From NCBI RefSeq assembly GCF_012641745.1, contig NZ_WEHZ01000017.1, positions 54,529-118,528 of the forward strand: 64,000 nt of DNA. Reading direction: 5' to 3'. The DNA comes from Pseudoalteromonas peptidolytica (GTDB lineage Bacteria > Pseudomonadota > Gammaproteobacteria > Enterobacterales > Alteromonadaceae). A model generated the notes under the pieces. It made no database searches. It was not told the DNA's origin and saw only the letters and a list, made by a program, of their open reading frames with translations. Made by a program: the position numbers and the translations under genes. How positions within the stretch are numbered: position 1 is the stretch's first letter; each line of letters begins with the position of its first letter. Below, one piece after another: positions 18,242 through 28,611 of the stretch.

Positions 18242-19783
18242 CTAGCCTGCTTTTTGCTTTTGCAACTGCTCACCATATAAAAAGCGTGCAAAGCAAGGGT
18301 TCTGTGTTTCCTCTTGAAATTGATACGCCAGCTTAGCTAAATGAGCATCAAAACATTCATAATCCTTTGGTTCTACCTCAAACGCTGCTAATACATTACC
18401 CTGTGCTGCACCGTGATTTCGATAGTGAAATAATGTTATATTCCAGTTACTACCTAGCATGTCTAAAAACCGCGCCAACGCCCCTGGATATTCTGGAAAC
18501 TCAAATCGTAATAGACGCTCCTTCATTACCGCAGGAGGCTTTCCACCTACCATGTATCTAACATGTAATTTCGCAAGCTCGTTGTCTGATAGGTCATCAA
18601 ACTGATACCCATTTTGATGTAATGAAGCCCTCAGTTCATCCAGCTCACTTTGCCCATTTCTCAAACCTACGCCAACAAAAATCTGTGCTTCTCCACAGCC
18701 AGCATAGCGATAGTTAAACTCAGTGATTGCGCGTCCACCTAGAGAGTGACAAAAGCGTTTGAAGCTACCTTTTTCTTCAGGAATTGATACGCCAAGCAAT
18801 GCTTCATGCTTCGCGCCTAATGCTGTTCTTTCGGCAATATATCTAAGCCTATCAAAATTCAGGTTAGCTCCAGATAGGATTGCAGCAACACTTAACCCTT
18901 TTTCACCAGTTTGTGCCAGCCACTTTTTTAAACCTGCTGTTGATAACGCCCCAGACGGCTCTGCAGTTGCTCTTATTTCAACAAAAATATCTTGCACCGC
19001 AGCGCATATTTCATCGGCATTAACTGTGATCACCTCATCACAAAACTTTTGTGCCAGCCTGAAGGTCTCAGTACCAATAAGCTTAACTGCAACACCATCG
19101 GCGAAGCCACCAACCCTCTCTAATTCCACAGGCTTGCCAGCTGCCATTGCAGCCTTAAGACAAGCACTGTCATCAGCTTCTACTCCAACAATACGAATGT
19201 CTGGCCGCAGTGATTTTAAATACACCGCCATACCCGCGAGTAGACCACCACCACCAACCGGTATAAATACCACATCCAACTCATCAAGCTGTTGAATAAG
19301 CTCTCGCGCTACCGTACCTTGACCAATGATCACGTCTTTATCATCAAATGGAGGAACAAATACACCACTTTGCGCTTCACACAACTCCAAGGCATATTGT
19401 TTTGCAGCATCAAAGTGGTGGCCATGTAAAATCACTTCACCACCGAGTTTACGCACGGCATTCACTTTAATTTCTGGCGTAGTCACAGGCATTACAATAG
19501 TGGCATGCTGACCTAAATGCGTTGCACTTAGTGCAACTCCTTGAGCATGATTACCCGCTGAAGCGGTATACACCCGAGACCCTTTCGGCAACTGACGCAG
19601 TTTGTTGTATGCACCACGTAATTTGAAAGAATAAACCGGTTGTTGATCTTCTCTCTTTAGCCAAATCTGATTACCAAGCTGGGCTGACATTTGCTCTAAT
19701 TGATTGACTTGCGTTACCTCAACGAGCGGTGCCACATTCGCTTGAATGATGGCTCTGAAGTAATCAAGCTCTTGGGAAACCAT
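18242..19783 (-). CDS. ilvA: threonine ammonia-lyase, biosynthetic
   Basis: A 513-residue PLP enzyme converting threonine to 2-oxobutanoate, first step to isoleucine. PLP lysine is K54 in Y-S-F-K-L-R-G-A-Y. The phosphate-binding loop G-G-G-G-L-L-A-G follows at about 175, and two ACT-like regulatory domains fill about 325-513, so isoleucine feedback is expected. Length fits E. coli IlvA (514). It starts two bases after the ilvD stop, the last gene of the ilvGMEDA operon. Confidence 0.96.
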   Translation of the reverse strand: MVSQELDYFRAIIQANVAPLVEVTQVNQLEQMSAQLGNQIWLKREDQQPVYSFKLRGAYNKLRQLPKGSRVYTASAGNHAQGVALSATHLGQHATIVMPVTTPEIKVNAVRKLGGEVILHGHHFDAAKQYALELCEAQSGVFVPPFDDKDVIIGQGTVARELIQQLDELDVVFIPVGGGGLLAGMAVYLKSLRPDIRIVGVEADDSACLKAAMAAGKPVELERVGGFADGVAVKLIGTETFRLAQKFCDEVITVNADEICAAVQDIFVEIRATAEPSGALSTAGLKKWLAQTGEKGLSVAAILSGANLNFDRLRYIAERTALGAKHEALLGVSIPEEKGSFKRFCHSLGGRAITEFNYRYAGCGEAQIFVGVGLRNGQSELDELRASLHQNGYQFDDLSDNELAKLHVRYMVGGKPPAVMKERLLRFEFPEYPGALARFLDMLGSNWNITLFHYRNHGAAQGNVLAAFEVEPKDYECFDAHLAKLAYQFQEETQNPCFARFLYGEQLQKQKAG

Positions 19784-19785
19784 CG

Positions 19786-21642
19786 CTAGCTCAACTCCTC
19801 AAGTTTTTGTAAGTCACGAACAGCACCTTTGTCAGCGCTAGTTGCAAGGAGTGCGTAAGCTTTCAATGCAGGACTCACATAGCGCTCTCTATTTAGTGGC
19901 TTATAAGCATCTTTACCACGAGCCAGCTGTTTTTCATGGCGCAGTGCTAGCTCAGTTTCATCCAGCTTTACATCAATACTGCGGTTATAGATGTCGATAG
20001 CGACAACATCGCCGCTTTCAACCAGCGCTAAATTACCACCACTGGCAGCTTCTGGAGACGCGTGACCAATAGAGAGCCCTGAAGTACCGCCAGAAAAGCG
20101 GCCATCGGTGAGCAAAGCGCAGTCTTTGTCTAGACCCATCGACTTCAGGTAACTGGTTGGGTATAACATTTCCTGCATACCCGGGCCGCCTTTTGGCCCT
20201 TCGTAACGAATGATCACTACATCACCTTTTTTAACTTGGCCGCCCAGTATCCCCTCGACTGCATCGTCTTGAGATTCGAATACCACAGCAGGCCCCGTAA
20301 AGCGCAGCATTTCATCGGCCACTCCTGCACTTTTCACGATACAGCCGTCAGGCGCTAAGTTACCTTTTAATACGGCAAGGCCGCCGTCTTGTCTAAAGGC
20401 ATGCTCGATAGAGCGAATACAGCCGCCTTCACGGTCTAAATCTAGCTCGTCCCAGCGACACGCTTGACTCATTGCTTGGGTAGTACGGATCCCAGCAGGT
20501 CCCGCACGATAGAAAGTTTGTGCCCGTTCATTATTGCTGTCTGCGGCATTCCAGCGTGCAATAACCTCACCTAGATTTCCGCCAGCCACATGCCCTACCG
20601 ACAAGTCTAATTTATCCCCTTTAGCAAGCTCGTTTAGAATGGCCATAATGCCACCTGCACGGTGTACATCTTCAATATGATATTGCTGTGTTGCTGGCGC
20701 TACTTTACACAAAAATGGGGTACTGCGAGATAAGCGGTCTATGTCGTTCATATCAAAGTCGACAAAACCTTCTTGTGCCGCCGCCAATAAATGCAGCACC
20801 GTATTGGATGATCCACCCATCGCAATATCTAATGTCATGGCATTCATAAATGCCGCTTGATTTGCAATATTGCGTGGCAGCACTTGCTCATTGTCTTTGC
20901 CATAGTATTCATCACATAAAGCCATGATGCGCTTTGCTGCGCCCAAATACAGCTGTTGGCGGTCTTTGTGTGTCGCTAGAGTTGTACCATTACCAGGCAA
21001 CGCTAAACCCAGCGCTTCTAATAAGCAGTTCATCGAGTTTGCAGTGAACATACCTGAGCATGAGCCGCACGTAGGGCAAGCAGAGCGCTCTACTTGCTCA
21101 GACTCCTCATCACTGACTGTTGGATCCGCTCCTTTTACCATGGCATCAACAAGATCCAACTTTAAATCGATATCCGCTAAGCGAGTTTTACCCGCTTCCA
21201 TCGGGCCGCCGGAAACAAAGATCACCGGAATATTCAACCGCAGTGCGGCAAGTAGCATACCAGGGGTGATCTTGTCGCAGTTAGAAATACACACCATAGC
21301 ATCAGCACAATGGGCATTGACCATGTATTCGACTGAATCAGCAATTAAGTCTCTCGATGGCAACGAATACAGCATACCGCCGTGCCCCATGGCAATGCCA
21401 TCGTCAATTGCTATGGTATTAAATTCACGAGGTACGCCGCCTGCTTCTGTTATCGCATCAGCCATCAATGCGCTGAGTTGATTGAGGTGAACATGACCCG
21501 GAACAAACTGGGTATATGAATTTACAACTGCAACTATAGGTTTATGAAAGTCACTATCGGTCATTCCTGTTGCTCGCCACAACGCACGGGCGCCCGCACG
21601 TTGCCTGCCTTCAGTCGTTGTTTTACTCCGTAATTTAGCCAT
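19786..21642 (-). CDS. ilvD: dihydroxy-acid dehydratase
   Basis: A 618-residue iron-sulfur dehydratase making the 2-oxo acid precursors of valine and isoleucine. Cluster cysteines are visible in C-I-S-N-C-D-K (about 120) and [18 protein letters not shown] (about 193-210). The C-terminal part has [10 protein letters not shown]. Length equals the family norm (616). It follows ilvE after an 88-bp gap holding a strong hairpin, and runs into ilvA. Confidence 0.97.
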   Translation of the reverse strand: MAKLRSKTTTEGRQRAGARALWRATGMTDSDFHKPIVAVVNSYTQFVPGHVHLNQLSALMADAITEAGGVPREFNTIAIDDGIAMGHGGMLYSLPSRDLIADSVEYMVNAHCADAMVCISNCDKITPGMLLAALRLNIPVIFVSGGPMEAGKTRLADIDLKLDLVDAMVKGADPTVSDEESEQVERSACPTCGSCSGMFTANSMNCLLEALGLALPGNGTTLATHKDRQQLYLGAAKRIMALCDEYYGKDNEQVLPRNIANQAAFMNAMTLDIAMGGSSNTVLHLLAAAQEGFVDFDMNDIDRLSRSTPFLCKVAPATQQYHIEDVHRAGGIMAILNELAKGDKLDLSVGHVAGGNLGEVIARWNAADSNNERAQTFYRAGPAGIRTTQAMSQACRWDELDLDREGGCIRSIEHAFRQDGGLAVLKGNLAPDGCIVKSAGVADEMLRFTGPAVVFESQDDAVEGILGGQVKKGDVVIIRYEGPKGGPGMQEMLYPTSYLKSMGLDKDCALLTDGRFSGGTSGLSIGHASPEAASGGNLALVESGDVVAIDIYNRSIDVKLDETELALRHEKQLARGKDAYKPLNRERYVSPALKAYALLATSADKGAVRDLQKLEELS

Positions 21643-21696
21643 GTCTCACCTTACGCTCGGTTTTCCGAGTTCCTCATTCCCAAAATTTACAATGCT

Positions 21697-21725
21697 TTGC
21701 TTCAGGGTGCATCACCCTGAAGCAA
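21697..21725. other. perfect 13-bp hairpin in the ilvE-ilvD gap
   Basis: TTGCTTCAGGGTG and its exact complement are separated by three bases. No T-run follows on the minus strand, so it is not a normal terminator. It starts only five bases beyond the ilvE stop codon, inside the operon, and may protect or process the mRNA. Confidence 0.7.
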
Positions 21726-21730
21726 TAAGA

Positions 21731-22654
21731 TTAATCGTTTACGTACTCTAACCAGCCGTTTTCGTCTTCAGCCTCACCCTTTACAAGTGCAAAGTATGCT
21801 TGTTGCAGTTCCTCTGTGATTGGACCACGCCCGCCGTTACCGACAGGGATTTTGTCAACGCTACGAACCGGTACAACTTCAGCTGCGGTTCCAACCATAA
21901 AGAATTCATCCGCCAAATACAGGGCTTCGCGTGCAATCGCCTCTTCACGCACTTCATAACCTCGCTGCTTGGCTAAATGAATAATAGTGTCACGGGTTAG
22001 GCCCGGTAAGATGCAGGCTGTCGTGGGTGGCGTATAAAGCACGCCTTTTTTCACCACAAACAAGTTTTCGCCCGCACCTTCACTGAGATAACCATTCACA
22101 TCTAGCGCAATTCCTTCAGCATAACCATTGCGTTTCGCTTCGCCTGAAATAAGCTGAGAAGACAGATAATTACCACCAGCTTTTGCTGCCGTTGGCATGG
22201 TATTTGGCGCCAAGCGACTCCACGAAGACACACATACATCCACACCTTGCGCTAAGCCCTCTTCACCTAGGTACGCGCCCCACTCCATTGCAGCAACTGT
22301 CATATCAGCGCGATGTGATTTTGGATTCAAGCCAAGACCTACATGACCTAAAAAGGCAAATGGACGAAGATACGCATTGGTAAAGTTGTTTGCTCGTATC
22401 GTCTCTTTACACGCAGCAATTACTTCCTCTTTTGTATATGGGATCTCCATACGGTAGATTTTTGCAGAATCAAATAAACGCTGGATATGATCGTTTAAAC
22501 GAAAAACCGCAGGGCCATTTGGCGTGTCATAAGCACGGATCCCTTCAAAAACTGAGCTGCCATAATGCAGAGCATGACTAAGCACATGAGTGGTTGCTTG
22601 AAAGTAAGGAACCATTTCACCGTTGTGCCAAATAAGTTCTGATGTCTGTGTCAT
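21731..22654 (-). CDS. ilvE: branched-chain amino acid aminotransferase
   Basis: A 307-residue fold-type IV PLP transaminase for the last step of valine, leucine and isoleucine synthesis. PLP lysine is K158 in T-A-A-K-A-G-G-N-Y-L-S-S. The N-terminal S-V-F-E-G-I-R and C-terminal E-F-F-M-V-G-T-A-A-E-V-V-P-V match the BCAT family; length as in E. coli IlvE (309). Third structural gene of the operon, 25 bp after ilvM. Confidence 0.97.
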   Translation of the reverse strand: MTQTSELIWHNGEMVPYFQATTHVLSHALHYGSSVFEGIRAYDTPNGPAVFRLNDHIQRLFDSAKIYRMEIPYTKEEVIAACKETIRANNFTNAYLRPFAFLGHVGLGLNPKSHRADMTVAAMEWGAYLGEEGLAQGVDVCVSSWSRLAPNTMPTAAKAGGNYLSSQLISGEAKRNGYAEGIALDVNGYLSEGAGENLFVVKKGVLYTPPTTACILPGLTRDTIIHLAKQRGYEVREEAIAREALYLADEFFMVGTAAEVVPVRSVDKIPVGNGGRGPITEELQQAYFALVKGEAEDENGWLEYVND

Positions 22655-22679
22655 TGTTTAACTACCTTAATTAATTCTT

Positions 22680-22922
22680 TTAAATTGCCTGTTTCTGTAG
22701 TGTGTGCAAGTCAACTGCCTGCACCTCTACTAGCTTACTCAGTTGTGAGGTTAATAAATAGATAGGTTTGTCACTATCTACTGTCATTTTGACGTGGAAT
22801 AAGTCATCTTGCCCTTGAAGCTCTAAATTAGTAAGACGAAATCCCCGATGTCTAGCCACTCGTAAAAAGCGCTCTATCGCAATACTCTGTTGTTTTACTG
22901 CAACGGTTAAATGGTGTTTCAT
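22680..22922 (-). CDS. ilvM: acetolactate synthase II small subunit
   Basis: An 80-residue ACT-domain subunit that activates IlvG. It begins with basic/hydrophobic K-H-H-L-T-V-A-V and shows the beta-alpha-beta pattern of a single ACT domain, with [11 protein letters not shown] in the middle. The length is typical of IlvM (87). Its ATG overlaps the ilvG stop by four bases (ATGA), implying coupled translation and equal amounts of the two subunits. Confidence 0.92.
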   Translation of the reverse strand: MKHHLTVAVKQQSIAIERFLRVARHRGFRLTNLELQGQDDLFHVKMTVDSDKPIYLLTSQLSKLVEVQAVDLHTLQKQAI

Positions 22923-24580
22923 GAAAAGTTCTCCGTCATCATTTCATCATTGGCAGCACCTGGAGGAACGAGTGGCCATACGTTTTCTTTATCATCAATA
23001 CAAGCGTGAAGAATATAGGGGCCTTGCGCACTGACCAGTGCATCCACAGCCTCATCAACTTGACTGGCGTGAGTAATTGTCTGCCCTGGAATACCAAACA
23101 CAGCAGCCAATGCGACAAAATCTGGATTATCTGACAAGTCTGTTTCGCTGTAACGACCGTCAAAAAAGAGCTGCTGCCACTGCCTCACCATACCTAATCT
23201 TTGGTTATCAAGTATCAAAATTTTAACGGGTAAGTTGTTTCTACGAATAGTTGCCAGCTCTTGAATATTCATCATGATGGAGCCATCGCCAGATACCGTG
23301 ATCACTGTGTTATCTGGACGTGCTATTTGCGCGCCAATAGCCGCTGGCAGGCCAAATCCCATAGTGCCCGCACCACCGCTACTTAAGTGGTTACTCGGAT
23401 GGCTAAATTTCATGTGCTGCGCCACCCACATTTGATGTTGACCAACATCGCAACATACCACTGCAGTTTTTGGCAGCTTTTGACTAAGTTGATTTAGTAA
23501 ATAAGGAGCAAAAACTTTTTCACCGGGATAGTCATAACGCCACGCATGTTGTCGTTGCAGAGTTGCAATTGTTTCAAGCCATTGCGTGTTAGTAACCACA
23601 CACTCAAGCTGTGGTAGCGATTGCTTCAAATCAGCAATCAGTGATGCAGCTGCTGGTTTTCGTTTACCGACTTCAGCAGGGTCAATATCTAAGTGGATCA
23701 CCTTAGCGCCAGCAGCAAACTTTGCTAAATTCCCCGTCACGCGGTCGTCAAATCGAGCCCCAATACACACCAATAAATCACATTGCTGTACAGCTAAGTT
23801 GGCAGCCTGAGTGCCGTGCATACCCAACATACCAAGGTCAAAGTCATAATCAGGTGTAACACTGCCTAGTGCTTTTAGAGTCGACACTGCCGGCATCCGT
23901 GTTTTCTCTAAAAACTGCATCAACTGAAGCTGAGCATCAGCGTTTTGCACACCACCGCCGATGTATGCAACTGGCCTTTTTGCTTCACATAGTAATTGAT
24001 TAGCTTTCCCTACCTCGGCTTGTGATAGCATTGGACATTCATCTTGTGGCGCTGCAAATGGATGAAAAGGCACATTTGCGAGCTGAATATCTTTTGGAAT
24101 ATCAACTAAAACAGGGCCTGGGCGACCGGATTGGGCAAGGTACATGGCTTCTTGGAGCACTTCTGCAAGGTCTTCTGAGCGTTCAACCATGTAACTGTGC
24201 TTTGTACAAGATAAGGACATACCTAGTACATCGACTTCTTGAAACGCATCCGATCCAATCGCAGCAGTTGGCACTTGGCCTGTAATGGCAAGTAAAGGCA
24301 CTGAATCCATCATCGCATCTGCAAGCGCAGTGATAAGGTTAGTCGCTCCGGGGCCTGATGTTGCAAAACATACCCCTAACTTCCCGGTACTACGCGCATA
24401 ACCGACGGCAGCAAATCCGGCACCTTGTTCGTGGCGAGTCAAATAGTGCTTAACAGGCGCACCGTACAAAGCGTCGTAAATTGGCATGATGGCTCCCCCT
24501 GGGTAGCCAAATACGTGTTTGACGCCTTGCTCTTCTAGCACCTTGATAACAAGTTGTGCGCCGGTTGTTGAATTGCTCAT
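22919..24580 (-). CDS. ilvG: acetolactate synthase II large subunit
   Basis: A 553-residue thiamine diphosphate enzyme joining pyruvate to pyruvate or 2-oxobutanoate. The catalytic glutamate region [15 protein letters not shown] is near residue 47, and the TPP-binding [12 protein letters not shown] is near 430-445. Unlike ilvG of E. coli K-12 there is no frameshift. It is the first structural gene after the ilvL leader and attenuator. Confidence 0.96.
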   Translation of the reverse strand: MSNSTTGAQLVIKVLEEQGVKHVFGYPGGAIMPIYDALYGAPVKHYLTRHEQGAGFAAVGYARSTGKLGVCFATSGPGATNLITALADAMMDSVPLLAITGQVPTAAIGSDAFQEVDVLGMSLSCTKHSYMVERSEDLAEVLQEAMYLAQSGRPGPVLVDIPKDIQLANVPFHPFAAPQDECPMLSQAEVGKANQLLCEAKRPVAYIGGGVQNADAQLQLMQFLEKTRMPAVSTLKALGSVTPDYDFDLGMLGMHGTQAANLAVQQCDLLVCIGARFDDRVTGNLAKFAAGAKVIHLDIDPAEVGKRKPAAASLIADLKQSLPQLECVVTNTQWLETIATLQRQHAWRYDYPGEKVFAPYLLNQLSQKLPKTAVVCCDVGQHQMWVAQHMKFSHPSNHLSSGGAGTMGFGLPAAIGAQIARPDNTVITVSGDGSIMMNIQELATIRRNNLPVKILILDNQRLGMVRQWQQLFFDGRYSETDLSDNPDFVALAAVFGIPGQTITHASQVDEAVDALVSAQGPYILHACIDDKENVWPLVPPGAANDEMMTENFS

Positions 24581-24608
24581 GTTCTGCTCTCAGTTGCCTT
24601 TTTTGCCC

Positions 24609-24649
24609 TAAAACGAAAACGCCCCCCGAACCTTGTGGTGCGGGGGGCG
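24609..24649 (-). terminator. ilv attenuator (intrinsic terminator in leader)
   Basis: On the minus strand CGCCCCCCGCACC and GGTTCGGGGGGCG pair around a short ACAA loop, followed by TTTTCGTTTT. It lies between the leader peptide and ilvG, 29 bp upstream of the ilvG start. It would end transcription when branched-chain amino acids are plentiful. Confidence 0.92.
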
Positions 24650-24675
24650 CTTATGCTGATGGTTTTCTTACAGCA

Positions 24676-24747
24676 CTAACTAGCCCCCGCGGTAATAATA
24701 ATCACCACGCTGATAATCACGACTAGTAGAGTTGCTGTTAGTAACAT
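24676..24747 (-). CDS. ilvL: ilv operon leader peptide
   Basis: A 23-codon frame starting ATG at 24747 and ending TAG. It codes for 5 Ile, 4 Leu, 4 Val and 3 Thr, with runs L-L, V-V-I-I and V-V-I-I-I, so 13 of 23 codons are for the three branched-chain amino acids. Stalling there when charged tRNA is scarce would favour an antiterminator over the attenuator that follows. The composition parallels E. coli IlvL, though the E. coli peptide is longer. Confidence 0.9.
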   Translation of the reverse strand: MLLTATLLVVIISVVIIITAGAS

Positions 24748-24814
24748 TGCTTGAATTCCGAAAATTTAACTTTGCTAACGACTAGGTATAAACACTGCGT
24801 TGCCTCTTTTTCTA

Positions 24815-24844
24815 TTAATACCGCGCGAACAGCCCCCAAGTCAA
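24815..24844 (-). promoter_or_regulatory. probable ilvLGMEDA promoter
   Basis: Minus strand TTGACT, an 18-base spacer, TATTAA, about 65 bp upstream of the ilvL start. The GC-rich GTTCGCGCG just before the -10 could be a discriminator-like element. The rest of the gap to the TraB gene (24845-25104) is AT-rich and shows no gene. Confidence 0.65.
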
Positions 24845-25104
24845 CCTAAAAAACTATGCCATTTAAATTTAAAAAAGCACACTGAAGACATAAAAAAACC
24901 CCAAAAACACCATAAGCGGAATTAAAACAGCAAAAAATACTAAATTGAGAATTTTATATTGGTTTTGCTTAACGATAACGAAAAATTTACTTTCTTATTT
25001 TGGCAATATGAAATTTTCTATACTTCTTGCTCATTTCTTTTTTAGTGACATTCGCTAGGCTATATCGCAGACTACCTTTTTAATAAAATCAACAGGGGAT
25101 CAAA

Positions 25105-25980
25105 GTGGTAAAATTCCTTTCTCCATTTATATTTTTTTGTTTTTTCCTAAGCCTTTTTAGTACTTTTGCAAATGCAGAAGTTGGCCTTTGGAAAGTAGAA
25201 AAAGGCCAAAAAACATCCTACTTGTTTGGAACTGTGCATGTTGGTGATAAACAAATGCAAGGGTTGCCAGTCAAAGTTAAAACCGCTATCAAAAACAGTG
25301 ACAAAGTGATGGTTGAGGTGAACCTAGAGGCCTTATCTCCGTTGGCAATCCAACAACGCTCCATGCCTTTTATGCTACTAAAAGGCAATCAAACCTTAGC
25401 GTCTCAACTAAGCCCCGAAGTCTATAACAAGCTGAAAGCCTATTTTGCAGCAAAACAAATAGATATTGCTTTATTTGAACGTTATGCCCCCTGGGCTGTT
25501 ATGGTGACTATGCTACAGCTGGAATATCAGAAGTTAGGTTTCACGGACAAAAATGGGATAGACAAGCAGGTTATCGCGTTTGCAAATGAAAGCAATATTG
25601 CAGTTGATGAATTTGAAACGCTTGAATATCAGCTTGAGATGTTTAGTCAATTGAGTGTACATAGCAACGACATGCTAAAAGAGACGTTTGCACAGATGGC
25701 GGACTTAAATACTTACTTTTTGGATTTAGTCGCGGCATGGCGTTCCGGCGACTTGAAAAAGCTATCTCATTATTACAATGTGAGCTTCTCTGATGATAAA
25801 TATGGTCAATTAGCCGAACAATTGATGATCATTGAACGTAACAATAATTGGATTGAAATACTCAAAGAGCAATTACCGAACACCTCCTTATTTGTCGCAG
25901 TAGGTGCTCTGCACCTGGTCGAGCAGTACGGACTGATCGCTCAACTAAAAGCTGAAGGTTATACCATAACGCCGCTTTAA
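25105..25980 (+). CDS. TraB/GumN family protein
   Basis: 291 residues with an N-terminal signal peptide (1-24, ending ANA). The TraB/GumN domain starts with G-L-W-K-V-E-K-G-Q-K-T-S-Y-L-F-G-T-V-H-V-G, which holds the conserved GTxH motif. A second conserved stretch near the C-terminus, F-V-A-V-G-A-L-H-L, has the second GxxH motif. These glycine-histidine motifs suggest a metal-dependent hydrolase of the Tiki/TraB superfamily; the substrate in bacteria is unknown. GTG start at 25105 with AGGGGAT upstream. Divergent from the ilv operon. Confidence 0.88.
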   Translation: MVKFLSPFIFFCFFLSLFSTFANAEVGLWKVEKGQKTSYLFGTVHVGDKQMQGLPVKVKTAIKNSDKVMVEVNLEALSPLAIQQRSMPFMLLKGNQTLASQLSPEVYNKLKAYFAAKQIDIALFERYAPWAVMVTMLQLEYQKLGFTDKNGIDKQVIAFANESNIAVDEFETLEYQLEMFSQLSVHSNDMLKETFAQMADLNTYFLDLVAAWRSGDLKKLSHYYNVSFSDDKYGQLAEQLMIIERNNNWIEILKEQLPNTSLFVAVGALHLVEQYGLIAQLKAEGYTITPL

Positions 25981-26138
25981 TATGGCCATAACTTGGCAAA
26001 GAGCCAAAGCGCAGGTCACCTTTCAAGGCTCGTTGATACAACACTGCACCGAGCCTTCAAAAAAATTAAAATCTATTTAAACCTTTTCACCTGACACTGC
26101 GACTTACCTTACAAAGACACTCCTTAAAGGTAAAAAGA

Positions 26139-26756
26139 ATGAAAAGAATCATCTGCGCTTTATTGGTGAGTAGTGCAGCAATCACTGCTCACGCAAACGA
26201 AACAAAAACAATTACAGCATCATTTTCAGGTAGCGATGTAATTGAACTCGGAATAGATGTTGCGGTGGGTAAAGTTGATCTAGAAACTTATCATGGTGAC
26301 ACCATTGAGGTTGAGATCCTAGTTGCACCAAAGGACTCTGACAGCTGGTTTAGCACACCTGACGTCAATGATGCCGAATTAACCAGTAAAAGCCATGCTG
26401 ATAAGCTCTCTCTTGAAGTACCGTCAGATGATTATGAACTCTCTTGGCACGTAAAAGTACCGCAAAGTGTGGCTCTAGATATTGAGGTTGGAGTGGGAAA
26501 AATCGAAGTAAATGCCCTTAATAATTCTGCCGAGCTGGAGGTAGGTGTTGGTAAAATAAAGGTTGCCGCGATGGCCTCTGACTTTAAACAGGTCTCGTTA
26601 GACTCAGGTGTGGGTAAAACATCTATGTCAGGGTACCCCGCTAGTAACACAGCGAAAAAAAGCATGGTAGGATCAAAAACTGATTATTCCGGTGCTGGAC
26701 GCTATGCTATCGATGCTGAAGTTGGTGTGGGCAATATCAGCCTGATAAAAAAATAG
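26139..26756 (+). CDS. secreted DUF4097-like beta-repeat protein
   Basis: 205 residues. Signal peptide 1-20 (M-K-R-I-I-C-A-L-L-V ... AHA). The mature part is beta-rich with a recurrent V-G-V-G-K motif: A-V-G-K-V near 48, then V-G-V-G-K-I twice, S-G-V-G-K-T, and V-G-V-G-N-I at the very end, spaced by about 20-30 residues. This suits a short stacked beta structure as in DUF4097 proteins. Function unknown. ATG is preceded by AAGG. Convergent with the hybrid kinase gene. Confidence 0.65.
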   Translation: MKRIICALLVSSAAITAHANETKTITASFSGSDVIELGIDVAVGKVDLETYHGDTIEVEILVAPKDSDSWFSTPDVNDAELTSKSHADKLSLEVPSDDYELSWHVKVPQSVALDIEVGVGKIEVNALNNSAELEVGVGKIKVAAMASDFKQVSLDSGVGKTSMSGYPASNTAKKSMVGSKTDYSGAGRYAIDAEVGVGNISLIKK

Positions 26757-26762
26757 CAGAGA

Positions 26763-28454
26763 TTATCTTTTATCAAGCATAGCGGTGAGTTTATCTGTTA
26801 ATACTTCTGTTTGTAGCGGCTTATACAAATGAGCCGTTGCGCCCAACTCATATACTTTGTCTAAGTCTGCACTATTGGTATTTGCGGTCACAACGAGAAT
26901 AGGAATGATAGGGTCGATTGCTCTGATCTTTCTTGTCGCCTCAAAGCCATTCATGATTGGCATATTTAGATCCATCAGTACCACATCAAACTTTCCAACC
27001 TGATATATTTCAAGTGCTTGCTCACCATGTTCAGCATGTGTTACTTGCTTAGCTATCGGTTGCAGCATTTTTTCAATCACTCTGGCGTTGATTAAGTTAT
27101 CCTCAACGAGTAAAACATTGGTAGATAATTTTTCACGCTTGCTTGAGCGCACGTTCTCGATATCAACTTCTACCGGGATCTGAAGCTCTGCTCTCGTCCC
27201 AAATGGCTTTCGAGCTGTAAATTTAAGCTGTCCACCCAGCGCGGACACTAGCAACTGACAGCGTTGTAGTCCAAGTTGCGACCCCTGAAAATGCTCTGTT
27301 CGCATTGACTCCTGTAGACGTTTATAATCAAACCCCTCTCCTGTATCTTCAACAATAAACTCAAGATAAGACGCCTCTTGAGTCATCACAATATCTGCAA
27401 ACACTTGAATACCACCACGCTCGGTAAATTTAATCGCATTGTTTACAAGTTCTCCAACGAGCCAAGCTATCCGTTTTGCATCACCGAAACAAGCCATATT
27501 TAGCGCATTCCCAAGGGCTAAATTAAACGTGAGAGACTTGTTATGTGCGCTCAGTTGGAACGAGATACAAGCTGTTTTTATCACATCGTGCAGCTGTATT
27601 TGATGCCGCTCAATGACAATATCTTGCTGAGATAAACTATTGAAATCTTCTACCGAGTAAAGCAAAATATCTAACTGATTAGCGGCACTCTTTACATGCT
27701 CCAATTGTTTTGCATCTGCACTTTTTATAAATTCATCCAAGTAACCATGGAGCGCTTGAAGTGGAGTTCGTATTTCATGACTAACACGAGCCAAAAAGCG
27801 CGATTTCGATTGTAGCGCGTCATCCGCGAGCTTTTTTGATGCTTCAAGCTGCCTAAAAGCTTCGGTTATCTCTTTTGTCATTGGGCGAAATACAAATTTA
27901 GCCTCAATAAATAAAACCGTCAGCCCTAATAGCCAAATTAATAACTCTATTTTTCTAACCCGCTCGGTGTTTAACTTAGCTTGATGTTCAAACAGAGAGA
28001 CCGCTTGGTTTAAGTTAGGTAATAAAGTCTGTGATAATGTAAGTATGCCTTCTGACAACTGAGTATTTGGCTGTTTTAAGTGGCGTTTTGCCAAAGTAAT
28101 AAACGTAAGACTCTGCTGATGTAATTGTATTGGGTTTTCATAATACAGTGACTCAAGCGACTCATTTAAGTGGTGATACTGACCCCCCTCTTTTTCTGTT
28201 AAAAAGTGATGGTTACCTTCAAAGTCATCAATAGCTAATCTGAGCGTCTCCAACCCTTGCGGCGAATCTATCGAACTGAACAGTGCAATCCGTTGAGATA
28301 ACATCCGCTGCATACCAGCAAGATTGATCACTCGAGCATCCTGGCTCTGCTGGTGGAGGAGGTATTGCATCACTACCATGGCCATCGACAGCAATAAAGC
28401 CATAGCCAACAGCGCCCCTATGTAGCGAAACTTCATGTTAGGTATTAACGACAT
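26763..28454 (-). CDS. hybrid sensor histidine kinase with NarX/PilJ-like sensor
   Basis: 563 residues. A transmembrane helix (about 11-31) is followed by a periplasmic helical sensor carrying the I-N-L-A-G-M-Q-R-M-L-S-Q-R-I P-box-like motif of NarX/PilJ domains, then a second helix (about 167-187). Cytoplasmic HisKA with phospho-His in R-V-S-H-E-I-R-T-P (about 226), HATPase_c with N-A-I-K-F and D-T-G-E-G-F, and a C-terminal receiver (about 445-563) with E-D-N, phospho-acceptor in M-D-L-N-M-P and the K-P-L lysine. No partner regulator is adjacent. Signal unknown. Confidence 0.88.
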   Translation of the reverse strand: MSLIPNMKFRYIGALLAMALLLSMAMVVMQYLLHQQSQDARVINLAGMQRMLSQRIALFSSIDSPQGLETLRLAIDDFEGNHHFLTEKEGGQYHHLNESLESLYYENPIQLHQQSLTFITLAKRHLKQPNTQLSEGILTLSQTLLPNLNQAVSLFEHQAKLNTERVRKIELLIWLLGLTVLFIEAKFVFRPMTKEITEAFRQLEASKKLADDALQSKSRFLARVSHEIRTPLQALHGYLDEFIKSADAKQLEHVKSAANQLDILLYSVEDFNSLSQQDIVIERHQIQLHDVIKTACISFQLSAHNKSLTFNLALGNALNMACFGDAKRIAWLVGELVNNAIKFTERGGIQVFADIVMTQEASYLEFIVEDTGEGFDYKRLQESMRTEHFQGSQLGLQRCQLLVSALGGQLKFTARKPFGTRAELQIPVEVDIENVRSSKREKLSTNVLLVEDNLINARVIEKMLQPIAKQVTHAEHGEQALEIYQVGKFDVVLMDLNMPIMNGFEATRKIRAIDPIIPILVVTANTNSADLDKVYELGATAHLYKPLQTEVLTDKLTAMLDKR

Positions 28455-28611
28455 ATTGGTATATTTGTTCCCTCTTTAAAAAATGCCCACGCTTATTCAG
28501 TGTAGTGGACAATCATATTATTTACAGTCCTATACTTGACACCTAGACGGCCAAAATGTTTCAATGCGAGCTCACCCTATTTATGCAGTTTGATGCCAAA
28601 GCGTCAAACTT

